Source of the DNA: an uncultured Bacteroidales bacterium
Lineage (GTDB): Bacteria; Bacteroidota; Bacteroidia; Bacteroidales; Bacteroidaceae
Direction: 5' to 3'
NCBI GenBank assembly: GCA_902771725.1
Contig: CACXXT010000031.1
Span: forward strand, 19,607 to 83,606
DNA: 64,000 bases
A model generated the notes under the pieces. The model was not told the DNA's origin, did not search any database, and was given only the letters and a program-made list of their open reading frames with translations. The position numbers were made by a program, and so were the translations under genes. Below, one piece after another: positions 49,038 through 58,657 of this stretch (positions are counted from its first letter, which is position 1; every line of letters begins with the position of its first letter).

Positions 49038-50161
49038 GGTGCGGGAGGGGGAAGGTGGAAGGGGGAGGAGGAATCCCTCGGGGAAAACCCGAGGGCACAC
49101 TTACGGAAGGGGAGGGGAAAGGGGGATTTAAAGGGGGGGATAGGGAGGTAAGGGTGATGGGGGGGGTAAGGGTGATAGGGGAGGAAGGGTGATAGGGGGG
49201 TAAGGGTGATAGGGGGGTAAGGGTGATAGGGGGGGCCGAAGCTGCTGACGAACTGGAGGCAGAGGTGGGTGGGTGTTTCGTCCGGGCTGCCCCAGGACAC
49301 TTCCTTGATGGGCACGATCTTGCCGCGGCTGTTCTTGGCAAACTTCTGGCTCTCGCCGTCCTGGACGAGGTTCATGTAGGGCTGGTAGAAGGGCTCGCGG
49401 GTGATGTCGCCGTAGTGGATCTGGAACTTGGCACCGTTGACCCAGTCCGAGTTCTTGTTGAAGTGATGTATGATGGTGCCGATGCGGCTGGCGAAGATGT
49501 TACCGTTGGCGTCCTCCCAGCGTCGCTGCAGCAGGAGCACCATTCCCGGGGTGTCCTTCCCAGGAATCGTCTTCACGCGGCTGAAGCCCGTGCGGCGGAT
49601 GCGGTCGGGCTCGTCGGAGAGCTTGACCTTGTAGTCGAACTGGATTGCCTTGGGCTTGTCGGTGAACGGGATGCCGAAGTCGAGTTTGCCGTATGGATTG
49701 GAGCTGGAGGTGATGGGTTCTATCATCTTTCCTAAGTAGATAGAACCTGCTGCGAGCACTTGGATGTTGACGAGTCCCAAGACCTTGACTCCGACGATGT
49801 GGCTGACGAGCTTGGCGCAGCGTCCGTTGCCGCGGGGTTCGGGGTGGACAGAGACGTTGGTCTTGACGACGCCTACAACCTTGGCCATGATGTTGCTGCT
49901 GGCCCAGGGTGAGCCGCCCTGGTTGACGTAGGGCTTCTTGCCGTCCCAGGTGCCGGTGGGGCCTATTTCGTAGAGGGTGCGTGTGTTACCTCCGATGATG
50001 GCGCTCTCCTTGATGTCGCGGGTGATCCACTGGTCGAAGTCGGAGTATTTCAGCTGCGTCTGTCCCAGGGCCGGGCTGGCGGTGGCGAGCAGGAGCCCGA
50101 GTGCGGCAAGCAAGCGGGAGAAGCTGGAGACATGATTGTTCTGATGGATGGGTGATTTCAT
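48581..50161 (-). CDS. PCMD-type exported protein whose 3' end is lost in a minisatellite
   Basis: From MKSPIHQNN the product has a signal peptide (LLAALGLLLATASPALGQ) and a jelly-roll-like domain: YSDFDQWITRDIKESAIIGGNTRTLYEIGPTG, KLDFGIPFTDKPKAIQFDYKVKLSD, PGMVLLLQRRWEDANGNIFASRIGT. This resembles the Bacteroidales PCMD domain. After FVSSFG (about residue 308) the family ending is missing. The frame enters the 17-bp repeat array (PYHPYPPITLTPLSP) and then runs through nspC DNA in another frame to a stop at 48581. Residues beyond about 310 are therefore not native. The ATG overlaps the GH25 stop by 4 bp. Confidence 0.6.
   Translation of the reverse strand: MKSPIHQNNHVSSFSRLLAALGLLLATASPALGQTQLKYSDFDQWITRDIKESAIIGGNTRTLYEIGPTGTWDGKKPYVNQGGSPWASSNIMAKVVGVVKTNVSVHPEPRGNGRCAKLVSHIVGVKVLGLVNIQVLAAGSIYLGKMIEPITSSSNPYGKLDFGIPFTDKPKAIQFDYKVKLSDEPDRIRRTGFSRVKTIPGKDTPGMVLLLQRRWEDANGNIFASRIGTIIHHFNKNSDWVNGAKFQIHYGDITREPFYQPYMNLVQDGESQKFAKNSRGKIVPIKEVSWGSPDETPTHLCLQFVSSFGPPYHPYPPITLTPLSPFLPYHPYPPHHPYLPIPPFKSPFPLPFRKCALGFSPRDSSSPFHLPPPAPCTPPITSSKNPCCAATSPSSAMSQTAPAPKSSSPSRPLPSGRHSLSSANTSATPPPPAPTRHAWPSRNSAPTPTPIAPPTPSTTSPPSSAAPPISSSTPSPNTAASPPSSTNGSPPPPPLPPCLPPPLPPCLPHPLPPCPRPPHLPLPPPR
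49073..49106 (-). repeat. Family-B repeat upstream of nspC
   Basis: The minus strand reads CCGTAAGTGTG, then CCCTCGGG-TTTT-CCCCGAGGG, a perfect hairpin. It matches copies at 56678 and 59325. Confidence 0.7.
49149..49234. repeat. Minisatellite of about five 17-bp units
   Basis: TAAGGGTGATAGGGGGG is repeated at 49149, 49167, 49185 (one base short), 49201 and 49218. It replaces the C-terminal coding part of the PCMD-type gene. Slippage would shift that gene's frame. Confidence 0.82.
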
Positions 50162-51033
50162 TGTTCTATGTTGTCGAGCTGTTCCTCGCGGATGGTGAGG
50201 TCGAGCAGCTCTTGAAGGGTTCCGTTGAAGATGTTGCAGTCGACGACGTCCTCCTGGCGGGAGCCGATACCGCTGACGTGGCCTACGTCCGTGTACTGCC
50301 AGAAAGTCCACTGGCCGCGGTATTTGAGTTTGTCGACATAGTAGTGTGCAATCCAGTAGGGGTAGTCGTTGAAGACGGAGTCGTTGAGGTTCTCCGTCTT
50401 GAAGGAGTGTCCTGTGTAGATGATGGGTTTGACTCCGTAGTGCTGCTCGACGACGTCGAGCCATTTCTTGACGGCGGTCTGGAGCTCTTTCTTGGAGAGG
50501 TTGCCGCGCGTCTCGACGTCTAGCACGGGTGGCAGGTCGCCGGCCTCGAGGTGCACCTGGCGGAGGAAGAAGCGGGCTTGCTGGCGGGCGTCTGTCCGGG
50601 GACTGAAAAAGTGGTAGGCGCCGCGCAGAATGTCGTTCTGGCGTGCCTGGTAGAAGTTTTCGTTGAAATAGGGGTCAATGAGGTCTGTGCCCTCTGTGGC
50701 CTTGATGAAGGCGAAGCGTACGGGCTGCCCGTTGATGTTGGCATTGCGCAGCTTGGCCCAGTCGATGTGCTCCTGATAGCGGCTGACGTCCACGCCTCGC
50801 ACCTCAAAGCCGTCGGGGTTGACACCCTCGCCGTAGATGGCGCTCCAGCGGAAGGAGAAGGGGTCCACGAAGAAGGTGATGAGGACGAAAATGTAGACGG
50901 CAATGGCGCCGAGGATCCCGGCGACGATGGCCCAGAGGGGCACACGGCGCACAAGGGCAGAAGACTTCTTCTTGCGCAGTCTTCTGCCCTTGGCTGTTGG
51001 TGTTCTCTTGCGAGTGTTACTTGGCTTGTTCAA
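50158..51033 (-). CDS. GH25 muramidase with N-terminal membrane anchor
   Basis: The product is 291 aa. A basic N-terminus and one helix ([24 protein letters not shown], about 32-55) anchor it. The GH25 barrel follows: [67 protein letters not shown] with the catalytic Asp-x-Glu, and YWIAHYY / [13 protein letters not shown]. It cleaves peptidoglycan glycan strands in the periplasm. It overlaps the pfp stop by 17 bp and the PCMD gene by 4 bp, so the three are one operon. Confidence 0.92.
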   Translation of the reverse strand: MNKPSNTRKRTPTAKGRRLRKKKSSALVRRVPLWAIVAGILGAIAVYIFVLITFFVDPFSFRWSAIYGEGVNPDGFEVRGVDVSRYQEHIDWAKLRNANINGQPVRFAFIKATEGTDLIDPYFNENFYQARQNDILRGAYHFFSPRTDARQQARFFLRQVHLEAGDLPPVLDVETRGNLSKKELQTAVKKWLDVVEQHYGVKPIIYTGHSFKTENLNDSVFNDYPYWIAHYYVDKLKYRGQWTFWQYTDVGHVSGIGSRQEDVVDCNIFNGTLQELLDLTIREEQLDNIEQ

Positions 51034-52654
51034 GCTGCAGGGTCTTGGTCGGCTGGTCGCATACCTCGGTGGGGCCGAAGTACTGGATGGGTCCGGGGTA
51101 GACGTAGCTGGTCTGCTTAGCCCACTCGTCGCGGTGTGCGGCGAAGAACTTGAAGGGAGCGCCGTCGAGTTCTACGAGTGCTTTGCGGATGACGGGCTTG
51201 TCGGCACCGTTGCGGCGCTCGATGTTCATCATCATGGTGATGGGCACACCGCCTGCAATCCACTCGGCAGCGGGAGCCGTGGTGTTGCGGATGATGCTCA
51301 TGTAGCCGGTCTTGCCAGCGGCGATGAGGCGGCTGGCGTTGAAGCCCAGGCTGTAGCAGTAGTCGGCATCGTAGTTGGAGGGGGCGGCGCAGCGTCCTTC
51401 GTATCCGAAGAAGTGGTGCTGTGTGCTGAACTTGGGTGCGCGGTGGGTCTCCTTGAGTTTCTTGGCGACCATGCGGCTGAGCAGCTTCTCGGTCTCGATG
51501 AGGCTGACCTGCACGTTGCCGTGGGGGTCGCGGTCGAGGCAGAGCTGACGTGCGACGTCCTCGGGCAGGCTCTCGAGCACGGCGCGGTTGTCCTTGGCGA
51601 TGCTCTTCTTGACGAAGGCGATCTGTGCGTCGGCGCTCTCGAACTCGCGGGGTTCGCCTGTGGCGGGGTCGGTGAGGACTTCGTTGAGCTCGCGGATGAG
51701 CTTCTTGATGGCGGGGATGAACTCGATGAGTCCCTCGGGAATCAGCACGGTGCCGAAGTTGTTGCCTTCAGCGGCGCGGGCAGCGACGATGTCTGCGATG
51801 TAGTTGACGACGTCGTCCAGGCTCATGCCCTTGGCCTCCACTTCCTCGCTGACGAGGCAGATGTTGGGCTGTGTCTGCAGGGCGCATTCCAGAGCGATGT
51901 GGCTGGCGCTGCGGCCCATGAGCTTAATGAAGTGCCAGTATTTGCGGGCGCTGTTGCAGTCGCGCTGGATGTTGCCGATGAGTTCGCTGTAGGTCTTGCA
52001 GGCGGTATCGAAGCCGAAGCTGGTCTCGATCTGCTCGTTCTTCAGGTCGCCGTCGATGGTCTTCGGGCAGCCGATGACCTGCACGCCGTACTTCTTGGCA
52101 GCGTAGTATTCGGCGAGTACGCAAGCGTTGGTGTTGCTGTCGTCGCCACCGATGATGACGAGTGCCTTGATGCCGAGCTGGCGCAGGATCTCGATACCTT
52201 TCTCGAACTGTTCTTCCTTCTCCAGCTTGGTGCGTCCGCTGCCGATGATGTCGAAGCCGCCGGTGTTGCGGTACTCATCGATGATGTCGGAGGTGAGTTC
52301 CATGTAGTTGTGGTCCACGAGTCCGCCGGGGCCGAGGATGAAGCCGTAGAGCTTGCTCTCGGGGTTGATGCTCTTCACGCCGTCGAAGAGGCCGCTGATG
52401 ACGTTGTGTCCGCCGGGTGCCTGGCCGCCGCTGAGGATGACGCCCACGTTAATGGGCTCCTGCTTTTGGGCTTCGCCGGCCACGAATTCGATGACGGGCA
52501 GTCCGTAGGTGTTGGGGAAGAGTTCCTTGATTTTGGCTTGGTCGCCGACACTCTGGGTTGCAGCACCTTCTTTGGCGCTGACGGGACCCTGAAGGGCCTT
52601 GGGGAGCTTGGGCTGATAGGCAGCCCTCGCGATTTGCAATGCGCTCTTGGTCAT
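51017..52654 (-). CDS. pfp: Pyrophosphate-dependent phosphofructokinase
   Basis: The product is 545 aa, the long PFP class. It has [46 protein letters not shown] (GGDD indicates pyrophosphate use), [32 protein letters not shown], and [23 protein letters not shown] near the end. It phosphorylates fructose 6-phosphate with PPi reversibly, typical of Bacteroidales glycolysis. A strong promoter about 95 bp upstream heads the operon pfp-GH25-PCMD. Confidence 0.95.
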   Translation of the reverse strand: MTKSALQIARAAYQPKLPKALQGPVSAKEGAATQSVGDQAKIKELFPNTYGLPVIEFVAGEAQKQEPINVGVILSGGQAPGGHNVISGLFDGVKSINPESKLYGFILGPGGLVDHNYMELTSDIIDEYRNTGGFDIIGSGRTKLEKEEQFEKGIEILRQLGIKALVIIGGDDSNTNACVLAEYYAAKKYGVQVIGCPKTIDGDLKNEQIETSFGFDTACKTYSELIGNIQRDCNSARKYWHFIKLMGRSASHIALECALQTQPNICLVSEEVEAKGMSLDDVVNYIADIVAARAAEGNNFGTVLIPEGLIEFIPAIKKLIRELNEVLTDPATGEPREFESADAQIAFVKKSIAKDNRAVLESLPEDVARQLCLDRDPHGNVQVSLIETEKLLSRMVAKKLKETHRAPKFSTQHHFFGYEGRCAAPSNYDADYCYSLGFNASRLIAAGKTGYMSIIRNTTAPAAEWIAGGVPITMMMNIERRNGADKPVIRKALVELDGAPFKFFAAHRDEWAKQTSYVYPGPIQYFGPTEVCDQPTKTLQLEQAK

Positions 52655-52748
52655 TTTGCTTGTTGGGTTTATGTGTTTTGGTTAAATTTGAATTCCTATA
52701 TATTATTAGAGGATGGCACTCGGACGGGTATCCGCCCGAAAACGTGTG

Positions 52749-52780
52749 CAAAGATACGGCATTTCTCGGAAAAACACAAA
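52749..52780 (-). promoter_or_regulatory. Promoter of the pfp operon
   Basis: Minus-strand TTTG (52780-52777), exactly 20 bp, TATCTTTG (52756-52749). The leader to the ATG is about 90 nt. Confidence 0.87.
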
Positions 52781-52796
52781 TTTGAGGGCTGTTTTC

Positions 52797-52827
52797 TTGG
52801 AGGAATCGGACAAAAGGAGTACTTTTG
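52797..52827 (+). promoter_or_regulatory. Promoter of tcdA
   Basis: TTG (52797-52799), exactly 20 bp, TACTTTTG (52820-52827). The ATG at 52836 is only 8 bp after the element, so the message should be leaderless or nearly so. Confidence 0.8.
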
Positions 52828-52835
52828 TGGCCGAA

Positions 52836-53603
52836 ATGAAAAGTGAACATGCCATTTTCAACCGGACAGAGCGTCTGGTGGGTTCCGACGGGATGAAAGC
52901 CATCTCGGCGGCAAAGGTCATTATTTTTGGAATTGGAGGCGTAGGCAGCTGGGTGGCAGAGGGACTGGTGCGCAGCGGAGTGGTGCACCTGACGCTGGTG
53001 GACAGCGACCGGGTGGGCATCACGAACGTGAACCGACAGTGCCCCGCCACGGTGCGAACCATCGGAGAGGTGAAGGTTGAGGCGATGAAAGCCAGGCTCT
53101 TGGAGGTAAATCCTAAAGTAGAGGTTGAGGCAATAGAAGGTGTGTACGATTCCACCACGCGTGATACCTTCGGGCTGGAGTCCTACGACTATGTCATTGA
53201 TGCCATAGACTCGCTGGAGTGCAAGGCAGCGCTTATCCTGCACGCTACGTCGCTGCCGAAACGTGTAAAGTTCTTTTCGTCGATGGGTGCCGCACTGAAG
53301 ATGGATCCCACGAAAATACGCGTCTCGGAGTTCTGGCAGGTGGAGGGCTGTCCGCTGGCACGTGCCCTGCGCCAGCGCTTCAAGCGCAACCGCGAATTTC
53401 CGCGTAGGAAGTTCCAGGTGGTGTTTTCGCCGGAGGTACTGCCCAACCGCGGCGACGTCCTGCCGGTGGAGGACGACGTGGAACAGCAGGTGGACTGGAA
53501 TGCCCGCAAGGCGCAGGTCAACGGCACCGTGGCCCACGTGACAGCCATTTTTGGTTTCACGCTGGCCGGTCTGGTGCTGCAGGATATCTGCGCGGGGGCA
53601 TAA
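52836..53603 (+). CDS. tcdA: tRNA threonylcarbamoyladenosine dehydratase
   Basis: The product is 255 aa from MKSEHAIFNRTERLVG. It has the ThiF/E1-like core: VIIFGIGGVGSWVAEGLVRSG, LVDSDRVGITNVNRQCPATVRTIG and DYVIDAIDSLECKAALI, with a C-terminal GTVAHVTAIFGFTLAG. It cyclises t6A37 in ANN-decoding tRNAs using ATP. A longer upstream frame exists but contains the promoter. The gene is divergent from pfp. Confidence 0.92.
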   Translation: MKSEHAIFNRTERLVGSDGMKAISAAKVIIFGIGGVGSWVAEGLVRSGVVHLTLVDSDRVGITNVNRQCPATVRTIGEVKVEAMKARLLEVNPKVEVEAIEGVYDSTTRDTFGLESYDYVIDAIDSLECKAALILHATSLPKRVKFFSSMGAALKMDPTKIRVSEFWQVEGCPLARALRQRFKRNREFPRRKFQVVFSPEVLPNRGDVLPVEDDVEQQVDWNARKAQVNGTVAHVTAIFGFTLAGLVLQDICAGA

Positions 53604-53610
53604 TGCCATG

Positions 53611-53694
53611 CAGCACGCTGGATGAGGCAATCCAACGTGCTGCATGAGGTAATTCAGCGTGCTGGATGAGGCAATCCAGCGTGCTGGATTGAAT
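53611..53694. repeat. Family-C 22-bp tandem repeat, intergenic copy
   Basis: Units start at 53611, 53633, 53655 and 53677, an exact 22-bp period. The core octamer appears as AGCACGCT in the first unit and as its reverse complement AGCGTGCT in the third and fourth (second: AACGTGCT), while the flank GGATGAGG keeps its direction. Confidence 0.82.
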
Positions 53695-54776
53695 TACTTA
53701 CCCTTGAGTACAGGCCATCCTTCGGCATCCCATTCCACTTCGCGCTGAATGAGGATGGCTTGTCCGTGGTGGCGTGTGCTGTAGCCGTGGCAGATGAAGA
53801 TGTCGGTGTGCTGCAGGTTGCCTTGCGCGTCGGTGCCCGTGGGGACGTGGTAGAAGGCGCTGTGGCCTGCTGCCTCGAATTCCTTCTTGTCGCCCTCGAT
53901 GACGAGCGTGCCGCCGCCCTGCGCCATGTCGCGGCCCTGGCGGTCGAGGTAAGGTCCTTGCACGCTGCGGCTGCGTCCCACGACGACTTTGTAGTTGCTC
54001 TGCATGCCGCGGCAGCAGTAGTCGTGGCTGGCGAAGAGGTAGAAGTAGCCGTCGTGGCGCGTGATGAACGGAGCCTCGATGGCGTTACGGCCGGCGTGAC
54101 GTGAGGTGGGGTTGGGCTCGGCGCTGAGGGTGTCCCGCAAGGCCACGCGGCGGGCGATGGTCACGGGTTTCTGGCCTTCGGCCACGTGCATCGTCTCGGG
54201 GTCCAGACGAACGAGCTGTATGCCATCCCAGAAGGAGCCCCAGGTGAGCCACGGCGAGCCCTGCTCGTCAAGGATAAAGGCGGGGTCGATAGCATTCCAT
54301 TGGTCGCGGCGCTCGCGCGAGCAGACCAGACAACCCTCGTCCTTCCAGTGATATAACAGAGTGTCTGTATAGTCTAGGGTGGGGGAGGAGGCGAGGCCGA
54401 TAGCCGAGGTGTTGCGTCCGAAAGTGGAGCAACTGTAGGCCATCCACCAGCGGCCGCGGTAATGGATGACATCCGGAGCCCAAGTGTGACCGCGGAACCC
54501 GGGCACGCTGTCGGCCGTCCAGGCTGGGATGTCCAGAATCTTCACTTCCGGGTGAACGGTCCACGTCTTGCGGTCGCGGCTGGTGGCCAGCTGCAGGCCG
54601 GTGGAATAGAGGTAGTAGGTGCCGTTCTCCCACGCCATCACTGGGTCGTGGACCATCGGGGTGTCCGTCTGGAAGGCCTCGCGGCGGGGCCAGCGACGGC
54701 GCTGAGGAGCATCTTGTGAAAAAACGAAAATCGCTACCAGAGTCAGCATCACAAGGAGACTGAAGAAACGTTTCAT
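53694..54776 (-). CDS. Secreted GH43 arabinan endo-1,5-alpha-L-arabinanase
   Basis: The product is 360 aa from MKRFFSLLVMLTLVAIFVFSQ, a signal peptide. The five-blade fold carries the three GH43 acids: Asp in MVHDPVMAWENGTYYLY, Asp in NAIDPAFILDEQG and Glu in NAIEAPFITRHDGYFYLFAS. HTWAPDVIHYRGRWWMAYS and NYKVVVGRSRSVQGPYLD match arabinanases. It cuts the arabinan backbone and would supply the GH51 enzyme at 26.7 kb. Upstream frame residues are ignored because the signal peptide begins at 54776. Confidence 0.9.
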   Translation of the reverse strand: MKRFFSLLVMLTLVAIFVFSQDAPQRRRWPRREAFQTDTPMVHDPVMAWENGTYYLYSTGLQLATSRDRKTWTVHPEVKILDIPAWTADSVPGFRGHTWAPDVIHYRGRWWMAYSCSTFGRNTSAIGLASSPTLDYTDTLLYHWKDEGCLVCSRERRDQWNAIDPAFILDEQGSPWLTWGSFWDGIQLVRLDPETMHVAEGQKPVTIARRVALRDTLSAEPNPTSRHAGRNAIEAPFITRHDGYFYLFASHDYCCRGMQSNYKVVVGRSRSVQGPYLDRQGRDMAQGGGTLVIEGDKKEFEAAGHSAFYHVPTGTDAQGNLQHTDIFICHGYSTRHHGQAILIQREVEWDAEGWPVLKGK

Positions 54777-54897
54777 ACGCGTGGTACTATTAAATATAAG
54801 ATTGCAATTTCCAATAAGACACACGGATAAACGCAAGGTTTAATGCGTTTTCGAAAGAAAAAGCGTCCCGCTGTGCGGCTTTCTCGTTTTTTTGTCG

Positions 54898-54905
54898 TAC
54901 CTTTG
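54898..54905 (+). promoter_or_regulatory. -7 element of the ABC-F gene
   Basis: TACCTTTG fits TAnnTTTG, 31 bp before the ATG at 54937. The -33 is not clear. Confidence 0.6.
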
Positions 54906-54921
54906 CGCCCGCAAATCGTAA

Positions 54922-56562
<1,641 letters not shown>

Positions 56563-56677
56563 CCTTTCCCCCTTCCCCCCGGGCGCCCCCTCTTCCCCCG
56601 CCCGGCGCCCCCCCCTTCGCCTCCGCGCCCCTCTTTCCCGGCGCCCTTTCTTTCCCGGCGCGCCCCCTTCGCCCCTG
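56563..56677. other. C-rich pyrimidine tract before grpE
   Basis: About 100 bp consist of runs of C and CTTC broken by GGCGCC and CCCGGGCG words. No gene is present. It is followed by a family-B repeat and the grpE promoter. Confidence 0.6.
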
Positions 56678-56719
56678 CCGTGAGTGTGCTCGGCGGTTTT
56701 CCCGCCGAGTTCCCCCTCC
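56678..56719 (+). repeat. Family-B repeat upstream of grpE
   Basis: CCGTGAGTGTGCTCGGCGG, then TTTTCCCGCCGAGTTCC. CTCGGCGG and CCGCCGAG form a perfect hairpin. It matches 34 of 42 bp of the copy inside folC at 59325-59366. Confidence 0.78.
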
Positions 56720-56723
56720 CGCT

Positions 56724-56740
56724 TTGGCACGCTCTTTGCA
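56724..56740 (+). promoter_or_regulatory. Sigma-54-type promoter of grpE-dnaJ
   Basis: TTGGCACGCTCTTTGCA has the -24 GG and -12 GC exactly 10 bp apart and fits YTGGCACGnnnnTTGCW. It lies 32 bp upstream of the grpE ATG, correct for an RpoN start near 56752. Confidence 0.72.
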
Positions 56741-56772
56741 GCACCCTTATTGAACTTAAAAAAACTGAAATT

Positions 56773-57375
56773 ATGGCAGAAGAACTGAAAGATAAAGAAG
56801 TCCTCAACCAGGAGGACACAAAAAACACCCAGCAGGAACAGCCTGTAGTCGACGAGGAACCCGTTCTCGACGAAAGCCCCTCTGAGGAAGCCGAAGAAGA
56901 AACTCCTACGGAGAAGACCCCCGAAGAGCTCCTCGCCGAGGCCAGAGCTGAAATAGAGGAACTGAAGACACAGGCCCTCTACCGCCAGGCAGAATTCGAG
57001 AACTACCGCCGCCGCACCATCAAGGAGAAGGCAGACCTTATCCTCAACGGCTCAAAGTCAGCCGTAACAGCCCTGCTGCCTATTGTCGATGACCTCGAGC
57101 GGGCCCTGCCCTCCATGAAGAAAGCCGAGGACGTGACAGCCGTGGCAGAGGGAGTGGAGCTCATCCTCCAGAAGTTCCTCAAAGCACTGGCAGGGCTCGG
57201 AGTGAAGCAAATCGAGACCGAAGGTCAGGATTTTAACGTCGATCTCCACGAGGCCATCGCCCAGGTGCCCGGAGTGCCCGACGAGCAGAAAGGACGCGTC
57301 ATCGACTGTGTGGAGAAAGGCTACACGCTCAACGACAGTGTCATACGTCACGCCAAAGTGGCAGTCGGCATGTAA
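56773..57375 (+). CDS. grpE: Nucleotide-exchange factor GrpE
   Basis: The product is 200 aa. An acidic, disordered N-terminus (about 1-60) precedes a long helix (AEARAEIEELKTQALYRQAEFENYRRRTIKEKADLI) and the beta-domain (GQDFNVDLHEAIAQVPGVPDEQKGRVIDCVEKGYTLND). GrpE releases ADP from DnaK. The ATG at 56773 is downstream of a sigma-54-type promoter. dnaJ follows after 76 bp, separated by TTAAACCTT repeats. Confidence 0.95.
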   Translation: MAEELKDKEVLNQEDTKNTQQEQPVVDEEPVLDESPSEEAEEETPTEKTPEELLAEARAEIEELKTQALYRQAEFENYRRRTIKEKADLILNGSKSAVTALLPIVDDLERALPSMKKAEDVTAVAEGVELILQKFLKALAGLGVKQIETEGQDFNVDLHEAIAQVPGVPDEQKGRVIDCVEKGYTLNDSVIRHAKVAVGM

Positions 57376-57430
57376 TTCTGGCAGACCCCTGTCATTAAAC
57401 CTTAAACTTTAAACCTTAAACTAAAAACTA

Positions 57431-57443
57431 CGGGCTTAGCCCG
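57431..57443 (+). repeat. Short hairpin just before dnaJ
   Basis: CGGGCTTAGCCCG folds into a 5-6 bp stem 8 bp before the dnaJ ATG, so it could limit ribosome access. Confidence 0.4.
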
Positions 57444-57451
57444 TGCACAAT

Positions 57452-58657
57452 ATGGCAGAACAGAAACGAGATTACTATGAGGTCCTTGGCGTCGCGAAGA
57501 ATGCTACCGAGCAGGAAATCAAGGCGGCGTACAAGAAAATGGCCATCAAATACCACCCCGACCGTCAGGGCGACAAGTCCGAGGCCGAGAAAAAGGAAGC
57601 GGAAGCCAAATTCAAGGAGGCCGCTGAGGCTTATGATGTGCTTCACGACCCACAGAAGCGTCAGCGCTACGACCAGTTCGGCTTTGCCGGTGTCGGTGGT
57701 GCCGGCGGCTTTGGCGGACAGGGTATGTCCATGGACGATATCTTCAGCCAGTTCGGCGACATCTTCAGCGACCTCTTCGGCGGAGGAGCATCCTTTGGCG
57801 GAGGATTCGGTGGAGGCTTCGGCGGCTTCGGCGGACGTTCCGGAGCGCGACGCCAGCAGCACCGCGGAGGTGACCTCCGGTTAAAGGTAAGACTCACCCT
57901 GAAGGAGTGCGCCACCGGAGTCACCAAGAAATTCAAGGTACGCAAGAAGGTCACCTGCTCCCACTGCCACGGCAGCGGAGCCGAGAATGGATCGGCGGAT
58001 TCACAGACCTGCCAGACCTGTCACGGCAACGGCTACGTCCTCCACTCGCAGCGCTCCGTCTTCGGTATGATGCAGACACAGAGCGTCTGTCCGGACTGCC
58101 AGGGCGAAGGCAAGATCATCAAGAACAAATGCCATCTCTGCGGAGGCACTGGCGTGCAGACGGGCGACGAGGTCGTGGAAGTCAAGATTCCTGCTGGCGT
58201 CCAGGATGGCATGGTGCTCAACGTACCAGGCAAGGGTGATGCCGGAATGCACAACGGCATACCGGGCGATATCCAGGTATTCATCGAGGTGGAACAGGAC
58301 AAGGACTTTGTCCGTCAGGACAACGACCTCATCTATAACCTCCTCATTGACGTGCCCACCGCTGTCCTGGGAGGACAGGTGGAGGTGCCGACGCTGGAAA
58401 GCAAGGTGATGCTCAAGATAGAACCCGGAACACAGCCCGGAAAGGTACTGCGCCTGCGCGGAAAGGGGCTGCCGGCCCTGCAGGGCTATGGCTACGGCAA
58501 CGGAGATCTCATCGTCAACATCTCCGTCTATATCCCCGAGACCCTCAGCCGCGAGGAGAAGGAGGCCTTCGAGCGTATGCGGCAGAGCGACAACATGAAA
58601 CCCACACAAAGCGTCCGACAGCGTCTGTTCAATCACTTCAAGAAGTTGTTTGAATAA
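57452..58657 (+). CDS. dnaJ: Chaperone DnaJ
   Basis: The product is 401 aa from MAEQKRDYY; a GTG 9 bp upstream is less likely. It has the J-domain with HPD ([15 protein letters not shown]), a G/F region (about 80-135), and four zinc motifs [32 protein letters not shown]. The C-terminal substrate domain follows. It stimulates DnaK together with GrpE, encoded just upstream. The stop directly abuts the folC start. Confidence 0.97.
   Translation: MAEQKRDYYEVLGVAKNATEQEIKAAYKKMAIKYHPDRQGDKSEAEKKEAEAKFKEAAEAYDVLHDPQKRQRYDQFGFAGVGGAGGFGGQGMSMDDIFSQFGDIFSDLFGGGASFGGGFGGGFGGFGGRSGARRQQHRGGDLRLKVRLTLKECATGVTKKFKVRKKVTCSHCHGSGAENGSADSQTCQTCHGNGYVLHSQRSVFGMMQTQSVCPDCQGEGKIIKNKCHLCGGTGVQTGDEVVEVKIPAGVQDGMVLNVPGKGDAGMHNGIPGDIQVFIEVEQDKDFVRQDNDLIYNLLIDVPTAVLGGQVEVPTLESKVMLKIEPGTQPGKVLRLRGKGLPALQGYGYGNGDLIVNISVYIPETLSREEKEAFERMRQSDNMKPTQSVRQRLFNHFKKLFE

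Noticed and set aside
50903..52846. Plus-strand open frame opposite pfp
   Set aside because: pfp has complete motifs, its own promoter and correct length; the mirror frame is GC-skew noise.
53611..53694. CRISPR-like or integron-like array
   Set aside because: The 22-bp units are directly tandem without spacers and no cas or integrase gene is near.
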